The notes beneath the pieces were generated by a model that saw nothing but the letters and a program-made list of their open reading frames with translations, ran no database searches and had not been told where the DNA came from. Made by a program: the position numbers and the translations under genes. Positions 16,536-24,508 of a stretch of 64,000 nt of DNA are shown here, one piece after another (positions within the stretch are counted from its first letter, which is position 1; the number at the start of each line of letters is the position of its first letter). The stretch is taken from contig NZ_KZ614149.1 of NCBI RefSeq assembly GCF_002886255.1, forward strand, positions 1,116,001 to 1,180,000, read 5' to 3'. Source of the DNA: Alteribacillus bidgolensis. Its GTDB lineage: Bacteria > Bacillota > Bacilli > Bacillales > Marinococcaceae.

Positions 16536-16552
16536 CTATGACTAGGTACTAA
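16536..16552 (-). promoter_or_regulatory. FapR operator at the fapR promoter
   Basis: The minus-strand sequence TTAGTACCTAGTCATAG matches the FapR box known from B. subtilis fapR (TTAGTACCTAGTCTTAA) with differences only in the right arm. It begins 4 bases past the -10 box and covers the predicted start site, so bound FapR would block initiation. Confidence 0.85.
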
Positions 16553-16556
16553 AAGT

Positions 16557-16585
16557 AGTATATAATTCTGCTTTTTTAATTTCAA
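16557..16585 (-). promoter_or_regulatory. Promoter of fapR-plsX-fabD-fabG
   Basis: On the minus strand TTGAAA (16580-16585), a 17-bp spacer and TATACT (16557-16562). The recG stop lies only 13 bases upstream of the -35. Confidence 0.78.
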
Positions 16586-16597
16586 GCATACACTTTC

Positions 16598-18640
16598 CTA
16601 ATCTATTTTTTGACCGCTTAACACACCGCTTTTATCTAAATAGTGTCTTAAGCTCGAATACTCAGCAGCTGTCCAAAATTCTTTGCTTTTTATTAACCGG
16701 GCTGCATCCTGCCGCGCTGTTTCAAGTGCTCTATAATCATGGACAGGATCGGCAATTTTAAAGTCAGGAAGTCCACTTTGTTTGCTTCCAAAAAAATCCC
16801 CTGGTCCTCTTAATTCTAGATCTTTTTCAGACAAAACAAAGCCATCTTCTGTTTCCTGCATAATCTGCATCCGTTCTTTTCCTGTTTCTCCTTTGGGATC
16901 AGCAAGCAAAATACAGTAAGATTGTTGATCCCCTCGCCCAACTCTCCCTCTTAACTGGTGCAGCTGTGAAAGTCCAAAACGGTCTGCATCATAAATGACC
17001 ATGACTGTCGCATTAGGAACATTGACACCTACTTCTACTACAGTAGTTGAAACCAAAATCTGAATGTCATTCGTAGAAAAAGCCTCCATTATTTGTTCTT
17101 TTTCCTCGGCAGCCAGTCTTCCGTGAATTAACCCTACTTTGCAGGAGAAATATTGCTGCAGCTGAGCATGAACATCAATGGCATTTTGAACATCGAGTTT
17201 ATCAGACTCTTCAATAAGCGGACAAATGACATAAGCCTGTCTTCCATTGTTTACTTCTTTTTGTATAAACCGCAGCACTCTCTCTAGTACAGGAGGTTTA
17301 ACCCAATACGTTTCTATTGTTTTTCGTCCAGCTGGCAATTCATCGATAATAGAAACATCCATATCTCCAAACACAGTAATTGCAAGAGTACGAGGGATAG
17401 GGGTTGCCGTCATAAAAAGCACGTCTGGTTCATACCCTTTATCGCGAAGGACCCGTCTTTGTTCAACCCCAAATCGGTGCTGTTCATCAGTAATGACCAG
17501 CCCGAGATTTAAAAAAGCTACATCCTCTTGAATAAGCGCGTGCGTCCCTACGACAATATGCGTGTCCCCATCTTCTACGGAAGCATTTACTTCCCTTTTT
17601 CTTTTACCTTTTGTAGAACCGGTTAATAGAGAAATCTTCACATTTGTGTTCGATAATAATTCCTTCAGCCCTTGGTAATGTTGTTCCGCTAAGATTTCTG
17701 TAGGAACCATTAATGCAGATTGTGACCCTGATAAGTAGACAGCATACATAGCTATAGCGGCTACGACCGTTTTTCCCGATCCTACATCCCCTTGTAAAAG
17801 CCGGTTCATTTTTAATGGATCTCTTAAATCTTGGGTTATTTCTTCTATGACACGTATTTGAGCGTTTGTTAAAGAAAACGGCAGCTTGTTTATAAATGTT
17901 GTTATTTTTTCTTCATCAAAAGAATGAACTCTGCCATGTGATGAGAGACGTTCTTGTCGTTTAAAGGCCTGCATTTTCAATTGAAAGAATAAAAGTTCTT
18001 CATATACTAATCGGCGTCTGGCATGCTTTAATTTTTCTTTATTTTCTGGACGGTGTACAGCTGTGTAAGATTCTTTCCGAGAGGGAAGCTTATAAGAGAC
18101 TAAAAATGATGACGGCAAACTTTCCTTAATGTGTGTGCTGTATTCTGTAAGAGCAGAATGAATATATCGGCGCAGCTGTTTTACTGTTACGTTACCTCCA
18201 GTAGAGTACACAGCTTCCAGCTGCTTTGTTGGATCTGGGCTTCCCTGCTTAAAATCCTGAACGGTAATGGTCAGCTTATATTTGTCCCACTTTCCTGTAA
18301 GCGTTACCGTTTCGCCCCTTTTTATTTTATTTTTTAAAAAGGCGCGATTAAAGAACACAGCCGTAATGAGTATGTTTTCAACCATTAAACGAACCGTCAT
18401 TCTTGATTTCTTTTTCCCGTAAAATCGAATAGCAGGCTCTGTTTGAATCGTTCCTGAAACAGTAACTCGATCATCATGCCGCAGCTCTTCTATTGGAAGA
18501 ACTTCATGATTTTCATAGCGATAAGGAAAATGCTGCAAAAGATCTGCGATCGTAAATAAACCAATCTTGTTAAGTTCTTTTTCTTTTTCCTCCCCAATTC
18601 CTTTTAATATGGAAACCGGCTGATTTAAGGTGCGGTTCAT
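16598..18640 (-). CDS. recG: ATP-dependent DNA helicase RecG
   Basis: Branched-DNA translocase that regresses stalled forks and processes recombination intermediates. The 680 residues hold an N-terminal OB wedge domain (about 55-150) and helicase domains with Walker A GDVGSGKT, DEQH in motif II, TATPIPRTLA in motif III and QLRGRVGRGDQQSYC in motif VI. The ATG at 18640 overlaps the stop of a 28-codon ORF as ATGA. It lies upstream of fapR as in B. subtilis. Confidence 0.98.
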   Translation of the reverse strand: MNRTLNQPVSILKGIGEEKEKELNKIGLFTIADLLQHFPYRYENHEVLPIEELRHDDRVTVSGTIQTEPAIRFYGKKKSRMTVRLMVENILITAVFFNRAFLKNKIKRGETVTLTGKWDKYKLTITVQDFKQGSPDPTKQLEAVYSTGGNVTVKQLRRYIHSALTEYSTHIKESLPSSFLVSYKLPSRKESYTAVHRPENKEKLKHARRRLVYEELLFFQLKMQAFKRQERLSSHGRVHSFDEEKITTFINKLPFSLTNAQIRVIEEITQDLRDPLKMNRLLQGDVGSGKTVVAAIAMYAVYLSGSQSALMVPTEILAEQHYQGLKELLSNTNVKISLLTGSTKGKRKREVNASVEDGDTHIVVGTHALIQEDVAFLNLGLVITDEQHRFGVEQRRVLRDKGYEPDVLFMTATPIPRTLAITVFGDMDVSIIDELPAGRKTIETYWVKPPVLERVLRFIQKEVNNGRQAYVICPLIEESDKLDVQNAIDVHAQLQQYFSCKVGLIHGRLAAEEKEQIMEAFSTNDIQILVSTTVVEVGVNVPNATVMVIYDADRFGLSQLHQLRGRVGRGDQQSYCILLADPKGETGKERMQIMQETEDGFVLSEKDLELRGPGDFFGSKQSGLPDFKIADPVHDYRALETARQDAARLIKSKEFWTAAEYSSLRHYLDKSGVLSGQKID

Positions 18641-18723
18641 CTTCTATCGAAGGAAACACCAGCTGTATTCGTTTCCCATCCTATCGCTGCTTTATTTCCT
18701 AAAACATTCCAGTTTATCATCAT
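18637..18723 (-). CDS. Putative 28-residue protein coupled to recG
   Basis: Unrecognised small ORF. GCGGGAGG stands 7 bases before ATG 18723, and the ORF ends TGA inside an ATGA overlap with recG. The product starts MMINWNVLGNKAAIGWETN and ends in FDRR; it has two Trp residues, no membrane segment and no signal peptide. It may be a real microprotein or a leader peptide that couples translation to recG. The strong ribosome site is otherwise unexplained, because no comparable site stands immediately before the recG ATG. Confidence 0.55.
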   Translation of the reverse strand: MMINWNVLGNKAAIGWETNTAGVSFDRR

Positions 18724-18771
18724 AAGAATCCTCCCGCTGACAGATAATATTGATGAGTATAAACACGAAAA

Positions 18772-18813
18772 TAAGGACTGACCTGGTTTAAGCATATTTC
18801 CAGGACAGTCCTC
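18772..18813 (-). terminator. Intrinsic terminator of fakA-fakB
   Basis: On the minus strand AGGACTGTCCTGG pairs with CCAGGTCAGTCCT (one mismatch) and is followed by TATTTT. It starts just past the FakB-like gene and separates it from the recG unit. Confidence 0.87.
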
Positions 18814-18816
18814 TTA

Positions 18817-19683
18817 TCATTCAGCCGGAGTTACTGAAATGGCAACCGTGCCACGTCCAGTGTGAGCTCCAATGACAGCTCCGATTTTTGTGGTCGTCAT
18901 TGATTGTGTATTCAATCCGTCTGCCACATTTCGAAGCAGCTGCTCTCCACTTTCCTCTGCATCTGCATGAGAAACCCCGACATGGACCGGCTGATCTCCG
19001 TACTGATTTTTCACCGCTTCCCGAATGACTGCCAATGCCTTTTTTCTTCCTCTTGCTTTGTGGTATGGGTATACCTGCCCGTCTTCCGTTAAACTTAACA
19101 CCGGTTTCATTTTTAACAAGGAGCCGATTAAAGCTGAAGCTTTTCCGATGCGGCCATTTTTTTGTAAATATTCGAGTGTATCGACCAAGAAATAAACATT
19201 TGTACGCTTTAGCAACATTTCAAGTTTTGCCTTACATTCAGACAAGCCAGCACCATTTTGGGCCATTTTTGCAATTTCCACGACTATAATGCCGATGGCA
19301 TAAGAAGCACGCTTAGAGTCTATAACTTCAACCTTTACAGCATCTTTCACTTCATCTGCAGCAAGTGTAGCTGACTGAATCGTACCACTCAATTGAGACG
19401 ATAAATGAATAGAGAGAATCGTTGTATCATTTGAATGATCATTTTCAGCAATGCGACGGTAAACTGTCTCAAACTCATACGGAGTAGGCTGAGATGTTGA
19501 TGGCAAATCGTCCATTTCATCTAGTTTTTGATAAAAAGACTCAGGTGTTAAATTGACCCCGTCTTGAAACGTCTCATTTCCGATCACCACTTTTAAAGGT
19601 ATCACCGAAATGTTAAATTTTTTTACCAAATCTAATGGAATGTCAGCCGTACTATCGGTTACAATTTTCACGCGTGCCACCAT
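18817..19683 (-). CDS. fakB: DegV family fatty acid-binding protein, probable FakB
   Basis: DegV/EDD-fold proteins hold a fatty acid for phosphorylation by FakA. The N-terminus MVARVKIVTDSTADIPLDL and the STSQPTP motif near residue 61 are family signatures. AAGGAAGGGG precedes the ATG at 19683; the frame runs on to 19758 but lacks such support. The gene lies 79 bases after fakA, which makes FakB function likely though chain specificity cannot be read. In B. subtilis the corresponding position holds sdaAB-sdaAA. Confidence 0.88.
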   Translation of the reverse strand: MVARVKIVTDSTADIPLDLVKKFNISVIPLKVVIGNETFQDGVNLTPESFYQKLDEMDDLPSTSQPTPYEFETVYRRIAENDHSNDTTILSIHLSSQLSGTIQSATLAADEVKDAVKVEVIDSKRASYAIGIIVVEIAKMAQNGAGLSECKAKLEMLLKRTNVYFLVDTLEYLQKNGRIGKASALIGSLLKMKPVLSLTEDGQVYPYHKARGRKKALAVIREAVKNQYGDQPVHVGVSHADAEESGEQLLRNVADGLNTQSMTTTKIGAVIGAHTGRGTVAISVTPAE

Positions 19684-19762
19684 GAATTCCCCTTCCTTGG
19701 TGCACAAACAACTGTGCAATTCTGCTTCCTTCCGTACAAAACGACCTTTCATTATCACCTAA

Positions 19763-21472
19763 TTATTCTACAGAGATAATATAGGAATATAAGGGCTGAC
19801 CGCCTTCATGTATTTCGACCTCTACATCCGTATATGCTTTTTCAATAAAAACGGTAATTTTTTCTTCCAATTTTTCACTGCCGTCTTCTCCCCGAATCAA
19901 TGTCACAATTTCTGATTCTTCCTCAATCATATTCTCAAGAAGGTTTTTGGTAACTTTTTCGACATCCGATCCTGAGGCTATTATCTCTTTTTCGGCAATA
20001 GCCATGTAATCTCCTTTTTTAATTTCCAAACCGTCAATAACTGTGTCTCTGACAGCGTACGTAACTTGTCCGGTTTTCACTTCTTTTCTGGCACATTCCA
20101 TGGCTTGTTTGTTTTCTGAAGCGTCTTCTTCTTCATTAAAAGCAATCAAGGCGCTTAGACCTTGAGGTACCGACTTAGTCGGAATCACTTCAACATGGGA
20201 ACCAACAACTTCTGCTGCCTGTTCAGCAGCCAACACGATGTTCCCGTTATTTGGCAAGACAAAAATGTGATCTGCGTTAACTTTACGTATAGCTGTAACA
20301 ATATCTTCCGTACTTGGATTCATCGTTTGACCGCCTGCAATAATCTCATTAACACCCAGGCCTCTGAATAACGTTTCAATACCAGCTCCCATAGATACCG
20401 TGACAAATCCATAAGGGGCTGAAACTGGCTCATCACTTTTCTCTTCTTCCGTGTTAATTTGACTGGTACCTTTCGTTCCTTCTTGTTCTTTGTCTGTTTT
20501 ATTACTTGTGAGAGCCTGATGCTGTTCTCTCATATTTTCAATTTTTACGTGTACGAGACTGCCGTAATTTTGGGCTTTTGATAGAATATCTCCTGGGTAT
20601 TCTGCATGAATATGTATTTTTAATAAATCTTCGTCGCTAACGACAAGTAAAGAATCGCCTGACCGAGCCAGCTCATTCCTAAAAGCGTTTTCGTCAAAAC
20701 GGTTTTCAAGCAGCTTATCCTCTTCAAACTTCACCATCACTTCTGTGCAATAACCAAACTCAATATCTTCTGTTGCCAAATGTGATTGAGCGTTTTGGTG
20801 ATGCTCGACTTTAACAAGCTCGTCTAAAGAAGGAGCTGCAGACTCTGCATCGTCTTTTGATGTTTTCCCTTCAAGTGCATGGAGCATGCCTTCATAAATA
20901 TATACCAAACCTTGACCGCCGGAATCTACTACACCGACTTCCTTTAATACAGGTAAAAGCTCAGGCGTTTCTTTTAAGGAACTGCTGGCTTTTTCTACGA
21001 CAGATTTCATCCAGTCCATCGGCGTTATATTTGCTTTTGTTTCCTTTGAAGAAGATGCATCTTTAGCAACGGTCAATATTGTTCCTTCTACCGGTTTCAT
21101 GACTGCTTTGTAAGCAGTCGTCACCCCTTCCTCTAGAGCTCGTTCTAGATCCTTTGTCGTTAGTTCTGCTTTATTTTCCACTGCTTTGGAAAATCCACGG
21201 AATAGCTGTGAGAGTATGACTCCCGAATTTCCTCTTGCTCCCATTAAAAGCCCTTTAGAAAAAGATTTCGCTACTTCCCCAGCATGATTGCTTGCATTCG
21301 TTTTCACTTCTTTTATTCCTGATTGAATGGTTAAATTCATGTTTGTACCTGTGTCCCCATCCGGTACAGGGAAAACATTTAGTGCATCTACTTTTTTAAC
21401 GTTTTTCTTAAGAACAGCCGCTCCTTCTTCAAACATGGCAGCAAGCTGTCTGCCTTCAATTACTTCATTCAC
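19763..21472 (-). CDS. fakA: Fatty acid kinase catalytic subunit FakA (YloV)
   Basis: DhaK/DhaL-related kinase that phosphorylates FakB-bound fatty acids. The N-terminal DhaL-like domain (about residues 1-205) has the Mg-ATP site VPDGDTGTNMNLT and GARGNSGVILSQLFRG; a linker rich in Lys and Glu precedes the C-terminal DegV-like domain (about 345-569). The 569 residues fit the family. The start is GTG at 21472 with TAGGAGG upstream. It is 26 bases after yloU and followed by the fakB gene. Confidence 0.95.
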   Translation of the reverse strand: MNEVIEGRQLAAMFEEGAAVLKKNVKKVDALNVFPVPDGDTGTNMNLTIQSGIKEVKTNASNHAGEVAKSFSKGLLMGARGNSGVILSQLFRGFSKAVENKAELTTKDLERALEEGVTTAYKAVMKPVEGTILTVAKDASSSKETKANITPMDWMKSVVEKASSSLKETPELLPVLKEVGVVDSGGQGLVYIYEGMLHALEGKTSKDDAESAAPSLDELVKVEHHQNAQSHLATEDIEFGYCTEVMVKFEEDKLLENRFDENAFRNELARSGDSLLVVSDEDLLKIHIHAEYPGDILSKAQNYGSLVHVKIENMREQHQALTSNKTDKEQEGTKGTSQINTEEEKSDEPVSAPYGFVTVSMGAGIETLFRGLGVNEIIAGGQTMNPSTEDIVTAIRKVNADHIFVLPNNGNIVLAAEQAAEVVGSHVEVIPTKSVPQGLSALIAFNEEEDASENKQAMECARKEVKTGQVTYAVRDTVIDGLEIKKGDYMAIAEKEIIASGSDVEKVTKNLLENMIEEESEIVTLIRGEDGSEKLEEKITVFIEKAYTDVEVEIHEGGQPLYSYIISVE

Positions 21473-21498
21473 TGGTATTTCCTCCTAACTTCCTCTGC

Positions 21499-21861
21499 CT
21501 ATGACTGCGTAACCCGTACACCTTGAACATATACGTTCACAGAATCAACGGTTAAACCAAGCATTTGCTGAAGCTGGTATTTCACTTTGCTTTGAACATT
21601 ATAAGCGACTTCAGAAATTTTTGTACCATAGCTTACGATAATATACATATCTATATGGATTCCATCATCAAGCTCACGAATGACGACACCGCGAGAAAAG
21701 TTATCCCGGCCGAGCATTTCAGATAAACCGTCTTTTATTTGTTTTTGGGATGCCATGCCGACAATTCCGTAACAATCAACGGCTGCTCCTCCGGCAATAG
21801 TAGCTACAACTTCTCTTGAAACATCTATCGAACCTAGCTGTGAATTCATTTCAATTGTCAT
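21499..21861 (-). CDS. yloU: Asp23/Gls24 family envelope stress protein YloU
   Basis: Small Asp23-family protein; relatives are abundant membrane-associated or alkaline-shock proteins, but the role of YloU is not settled. The 120-residue product begins MTIEMNSQLGSIDVSREVVATIAGGAA and has the conserved GVRV near the end. GGGAGG precedes ATG 21861; the longer frame to 21891 is not supported. It pairs with fakA as in most Firmicutes and is divergent from rpmB. Confidence 0.94.
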   Translation of the reverse strand: MTIEMNSQLGSIDVSREVVATIAGGAAVDCYGIVGMASQKQIKDGLSEMLGRDNFSRGVVIRELDDGIHIDMYIIVSYGTKISEVAYNVQSKVKYQLQQMLGLTVDSVNVYVQGVRVTQS

Positions 21862-22197
21862 TATTAAGCCTCCCTTTACCGTTTCCTTCAATGGCTAAGA
21901 TTATTTTACTATACTCTTCCTTTTTTTGAAAGGTCGTAAGAAAAGCGTAAGCGCCATGTAATAAGGAAGTTTAGTTAAAGTGCAAGACACAGCACCTGCA
22001 GCAAAAGATTATTTATCGATTACGCGCAAACCTCGGTCATTGAAGCTAGAAATCTGCACTTATTAGTTGAAAAAAATACAGATGTCAAGAATAACCCTTT
22101 TGGAAACAACCTATGATTGCAATGGTATTGGTGCTGTGCTAAAATATGAAAGTATGCTTTGAAACTGAAAGATGGAATGTATAAGGAGGTGCATGTC
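21862..22197. other. 336-base divergent intergenic region between yloU and rpmB
   Basis: Holds the rpmB promoter. A possible minus-strand promoter for yloU has TTGACA (22083-22088) and a poor TAATAA (22060-22065) at 17 bp, about 200 bases before yloU. No ORF with a credible ribosome site was found on either strand. Confidence 0.4.
22117..22145 (+). promoter_or_regulatory. Promoter of rpmB
   Basis: TTGCAA (22117-22122), a 17-bp spacer and TAAAAT (22140-22145), about 53 bases before the rpmB ATG. Confidence 0.65.
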
Positions 22198-22386
22198 ATG
22201 GCACGTAAATGCTACGTGACAGGCAAGGGACCGAAATCCGGTCACAACCGTTCTCACGCAAACAACGCTACAAAGCGCCGCTGGGGCTCTAATGTTCAAA
22301 AAGTACGCATCATGGTTGATGGAAAACCAAAGCGTGTTTATGTTTCTGCCCGTGCTCTTAAATCAGGCAAAGTTCAGCGCGTGTAA
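22198..22386 (+). CDS. rpmB: 50S ribosomal protein L28
   Basis: Ribosomal protein bL28, 62 residues, the standard Bacillus length: MARKCYVTGKGPKSGHNRSH and a C-terminal RVYVSARALKSGK. ATAAGGAGGTG precedes ATG 22198; the open frame reaches back to 22159 without a ribosome site. Only one Cys remains, so this is the zinc-free type. It is divergent from yloU and convergent with spoVM, as in B. subtilis. Confidence 0.98.
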   Translation: MARKCYVTGKGPKSGHNRSHANNATKRRWGSNVQKVRIMVDGKPKRVYVSARALKSGKVQRV

Positions 22387-22412
22387 TACAATACGTGTAA
22401 ATGAAAATGAGA

Positions 22413-22470
22413 TGCAAAAATAACCCCGGAACTATCCCTATTATCTGTGGAATGGTGCCGGGGTTATTCA
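22413..22470 (-). terminator. Shared terminator between convergent rpmB and spoVM
   Basis: AATAACCCCGG (22419-22429) pairs perfectly with CCGGGGTTATT (22458-22468) across a 28-base loop. On the minus strand the stem is followed by TTTTTGC, so it is stronger for spoVM; on the plus strand the tail is TTATTCATT. Confidence 0.85.
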
Positions 22471-22523
22471 TTGTTCAATGGATAAACTATCTTTTTTAGT
22501 TTACATAACATTATTATTAACAA

Positions 22524-22604
22524 CTACTCTTTTTTTATAGTACCGATAACGGCGCGTACAAATCCTCCCAGGAACTTAGGCAGTTTAATAGTATAGAATT
22601 TCAT
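22524..22604 (-). CDS. spoVM: Stage V sporulation protein M, 26 residues
   Basis: Amphipathic micro-peptide that recognises the convex forespore membrane, anchors SpoIVA for spore coat assembly and inhibits FtsH. The product begins MKFYTIKLPKFLGGFVRAV and ends GTIKKE, 26 codons, differing from B. subtilis SpoVM mainly in the last third; the Pro9 kink and the amphipathic helix are kept. AGAGGAGGAG stands 5 bases before the ATG and the frame ends in TAG. Its place between rpmB and rpe is the syntenic one. Mother-cell sigma-E control is expected from B. subtilis, but no clear sigma-E promoter was recognised. Confidence 0.95.
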   Translation of the reverse strand: MKFYTIKLPKFLGGFVRAVIGTIKKE

Positions 22605-22770
22605 TATAACTCCTCCTCTTTCCTTTACTATAATGCGGCACGCGCCGCTTCCCTTAAGCCCTTTTCCGATGGTTAAAGCCTATATTTCTTAAGGCATCGT
22701 TTTTCCCAAATGAGATTCTTTTATATGTATATTCAGGAACTTTAAAATAGTACATAGAAAATCTTGAAAA

Positions 22771-22800
22771 ATTAGAAAAACTCGGGTTGCTGGGCCAGCC
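22771..22800 (-). repeat. Partial copy (left end) of the dispersed repeat
   Basis: ATTAGAAAAACTCGGGTTGC matches the left end of the family; the central hairpin is replaced by TGGGCCAGCC. It lies downstream of the rpe terminator. Confidence 0.5.
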
Positions 22801-22902
22801 ATAAATTTTAAATCTGAATCAACATTTCCCCTGTAAAAATTTTCATAGCGTAAAGGAGAAGTACATCCATTTAGAAAAAAAGAGGTTTAATTAGTGGTTA
22901 TT

Positions 22903-22950
22903 AGAAAAACAACAAAGAACCGCCCCCTGCCTTGGAACGGTTCCCTTTGT
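22903..22950 (-). terminator. Intrinsic terminator after rpe
   Basis: On the minus strand AAAGGGAACCG pairs with CGGTTCTTTG around a long loop and is followed by TTGTTTTTC. It begins 15 bases past the rpe stop and ends the fmt-to-rpe gene run. Confidence 0.82.
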
Positions 22951-22964
22951 CTACATACCGCATT

Positions 22965-23618
22965 CTATTCAGCAGACCCACGAATTTGTTCTATTGCTTT
23001 TTGACGATCTGCATGTTTGTACACAGCCGAGCCCGCTACCAAAACATTGGCCCCAGCAGCCCTGCAAGAAGCAGCCGTTTCTTTGTTGACGCCGCCGTCC
23101 ACTTCAAGTTCTGCATCGTGCCCAAGCTCTGACAACATGTTTTTTACTTCCTCGATTTTTGCCACAACTTCCGGGATAAATGCCTGTCCTCCAAAACCAG
23201 GATTTACGGTCATTAATAAAACGAGATCAACTTCTTTTAAAATATGTTTTATGGTTTCTGCAGGCGTCGCCGGATTAAGCACTACCCCAGTTTTCGCTCC
23301 ATGTTCTTTAATAAGGTGAATCGTCCGGTGTAAATGACGGCAGGCTTCTACATGAACAGAAATGATATCAGCGCCTGCTTTGGCAAAATCAGCAACGTAA
23401 CGATCTGGTTCTTCAATCATTAAATGAACGTCAAGAGGAAGTTCTGTATGAGGGCGAACCGCTTGTACAATAAGCGGTCCAATTGTAATATTCGGCACAA
23501 AATGGCCGTCCATCACGTCAATATGAATATAATCGGCCCCGCCTTTATCTACATCAATAATTTCTTCTTTTAGTTGAGAAAAATCAGCTGACAAAATTGA
23601 TGGTGCTACTTTAACCAT
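22965..23618 (-). CDS. rpe: Ribulose-phosphate 3-epimerase
   Basis: TIM-barrel metal-dependent epimerase interconverting ribulose-5-P and xylulose-5-P in the pentose phosphate pathway. The 217 residues show VAPSILSADFSQL, the metal ligands in HIDVMDGHFVPN and LDVHLMI, MTVNPGFGGQ and VDGGVN. It follows rsgA by 3 bases. In B. subtilis thiN comes next; here the transcript ends at a terminator. Confidence 0.98.
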   Translation of the reverse strand: MVKVAPSILSADFSQLKEEIIDVDKGGADYIHIDVMDGHFVPNITIGPLIVQAVRPHTELPLDVHLMIEEPDRYVADFAKAGADIISVHVEACRHLHRTIHLIKEHGAKTGVVLNPATPAETIKHILKEVDLVLLMTVNPGFGGQAFIPEVVAKIEEVKNMLSELGHDAELEVDGGVNKETAASCRAAGANVLVAGSAVYKHADRQKAIEQIRGSAE

Positions 23619-23621
23619 GTA

Positions 23622-24500
23622 TTAATACCTCCGATGATCGAAAATCTCTTTATAAAATTGAATGTAATGGACATAACGATAGGAAGGAATATCCCCGTTT
23701 TCTAACGCTTGTTTCACTGCACAGCCAGGCTCTTTTCGATGGGTGCAGCCACGAAACTTACAATCAGGTAATCTTTCTTTCATTTCAGGGAAACAGACAT
23801 CAAGATCATCCTCACTAATAGACTTAAAATCGAGCAAGCTAAAACCTGGAGTATCGGCAACCCATCCGTTATGCATAGAAAGAAGTTCAACATGTCTCGT
23901 TGTGTGTTTACCTCTTCCTAGATGAGCAGAAATTTCTGCTGTTTTTAACTGTAAAGAACGATCCAAGTTATTTAAAAGAGTTGATTTACCAACACCAGAT
24001 TGTCCTGCAACAATAGAGATGCTGCCTTCTAAGAGTGGAGGAAGCTGTTCTATCCCGTCCCCGCTTTTTCCCGACACAAAATAAAACGCATATCCTATAT
24101 TATTATAGTCTTGTTGAAATGCCAGCAGTTCCTGTTCCCGCTTTTCTTTTACTAAATCCATTTTATTGACTACAATAATCGGTTCAATATCTAAGGATTC
24201 CATATGAATAAGAAAACGGTCGAGCAAAAGAGACGAAAATGCTGGCTCCTCTGCTGAAAACACGAGCAAAGCCTGATCTACATTAGCTACTGGGGGACGG
24301 TTCAATTCGTTTTGCCGTTCAAAAATTTCGTAAATATAACCTTCTTCTTTTTTTTCTGCTTCAAATCTTACATTATCACCAACGAGAGGTTTAATCTTTT
24401 GTTTTCTGAATAATCCTCTTCCCCGGCATTGGAAGACACCTTGTTCATTTTCTACATAATAAAATCCGCTCAGTGATTTTACGATGATTCCTTCCTCCAT
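23622..24500 (-). CDS. rsgA: Small ribosomal subunit biogenesis GTPase RsgA (CpgA/YloQ)
   Basis: Circularly permuted GTPase acting in late 30S maturation. The 292 residues have an N-terminal OB domain (about 1-70), then G4 VNKMDLV, G1 GQSGVGKSTLLNNL, G2-like HTTRHVEL and G3 DTPGFSLLD in permuted order, and a C-terminal zinc module with Cys and His ligands (RGCTHRKEPGCAVK). In B. subtilis it is a PrkC substrate; here it again sits 8 bases behind prkC. Confidence 0.98.
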   Translation of the reverse strand: MEEGIIVKSLSGFYYVENEQGVFQCRGRGLFRKQKIKPLVGDNVRFEAEKKEEGYIYEIFERQNELNRPPVANVDQALLVFSAEEPAFSSLLLDRFLIHMESLDIEPIIVVNKMDLVKEKREQELLAFQQDYNNIGYAFYFVSGKSGDGIEQLPPLLEGSISIVAGQSGVGKSTLLNNLDRSLQLKTAEISAHLGRGKHTTRHVELLSMHNGWVADTPGFSLLDFKSISEDDLDVCFPEMKERLPDCKFRGCTHRKEPGCAVKQALENGDIPSYRYVHYIQFYKEIFDHRRY

Positions 24501-24508
24501 AAATCCTC

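Larger units (their letters stand above)
22605..22964. other. 360-base region between spoVM and rpe
   Basis: Contains the rpe terminator (22903-22950), a fragment resembling the left end of the dispersed repeat (22771-22800), and a perfect GC-rich inverted repeat GCGGC/GCCGC with a 4-base loop (22635-22648) about 30 bases before spoVM. B. subtilis has thiN (yloS) here; no trace of it was seen. Confidence 0.6.
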
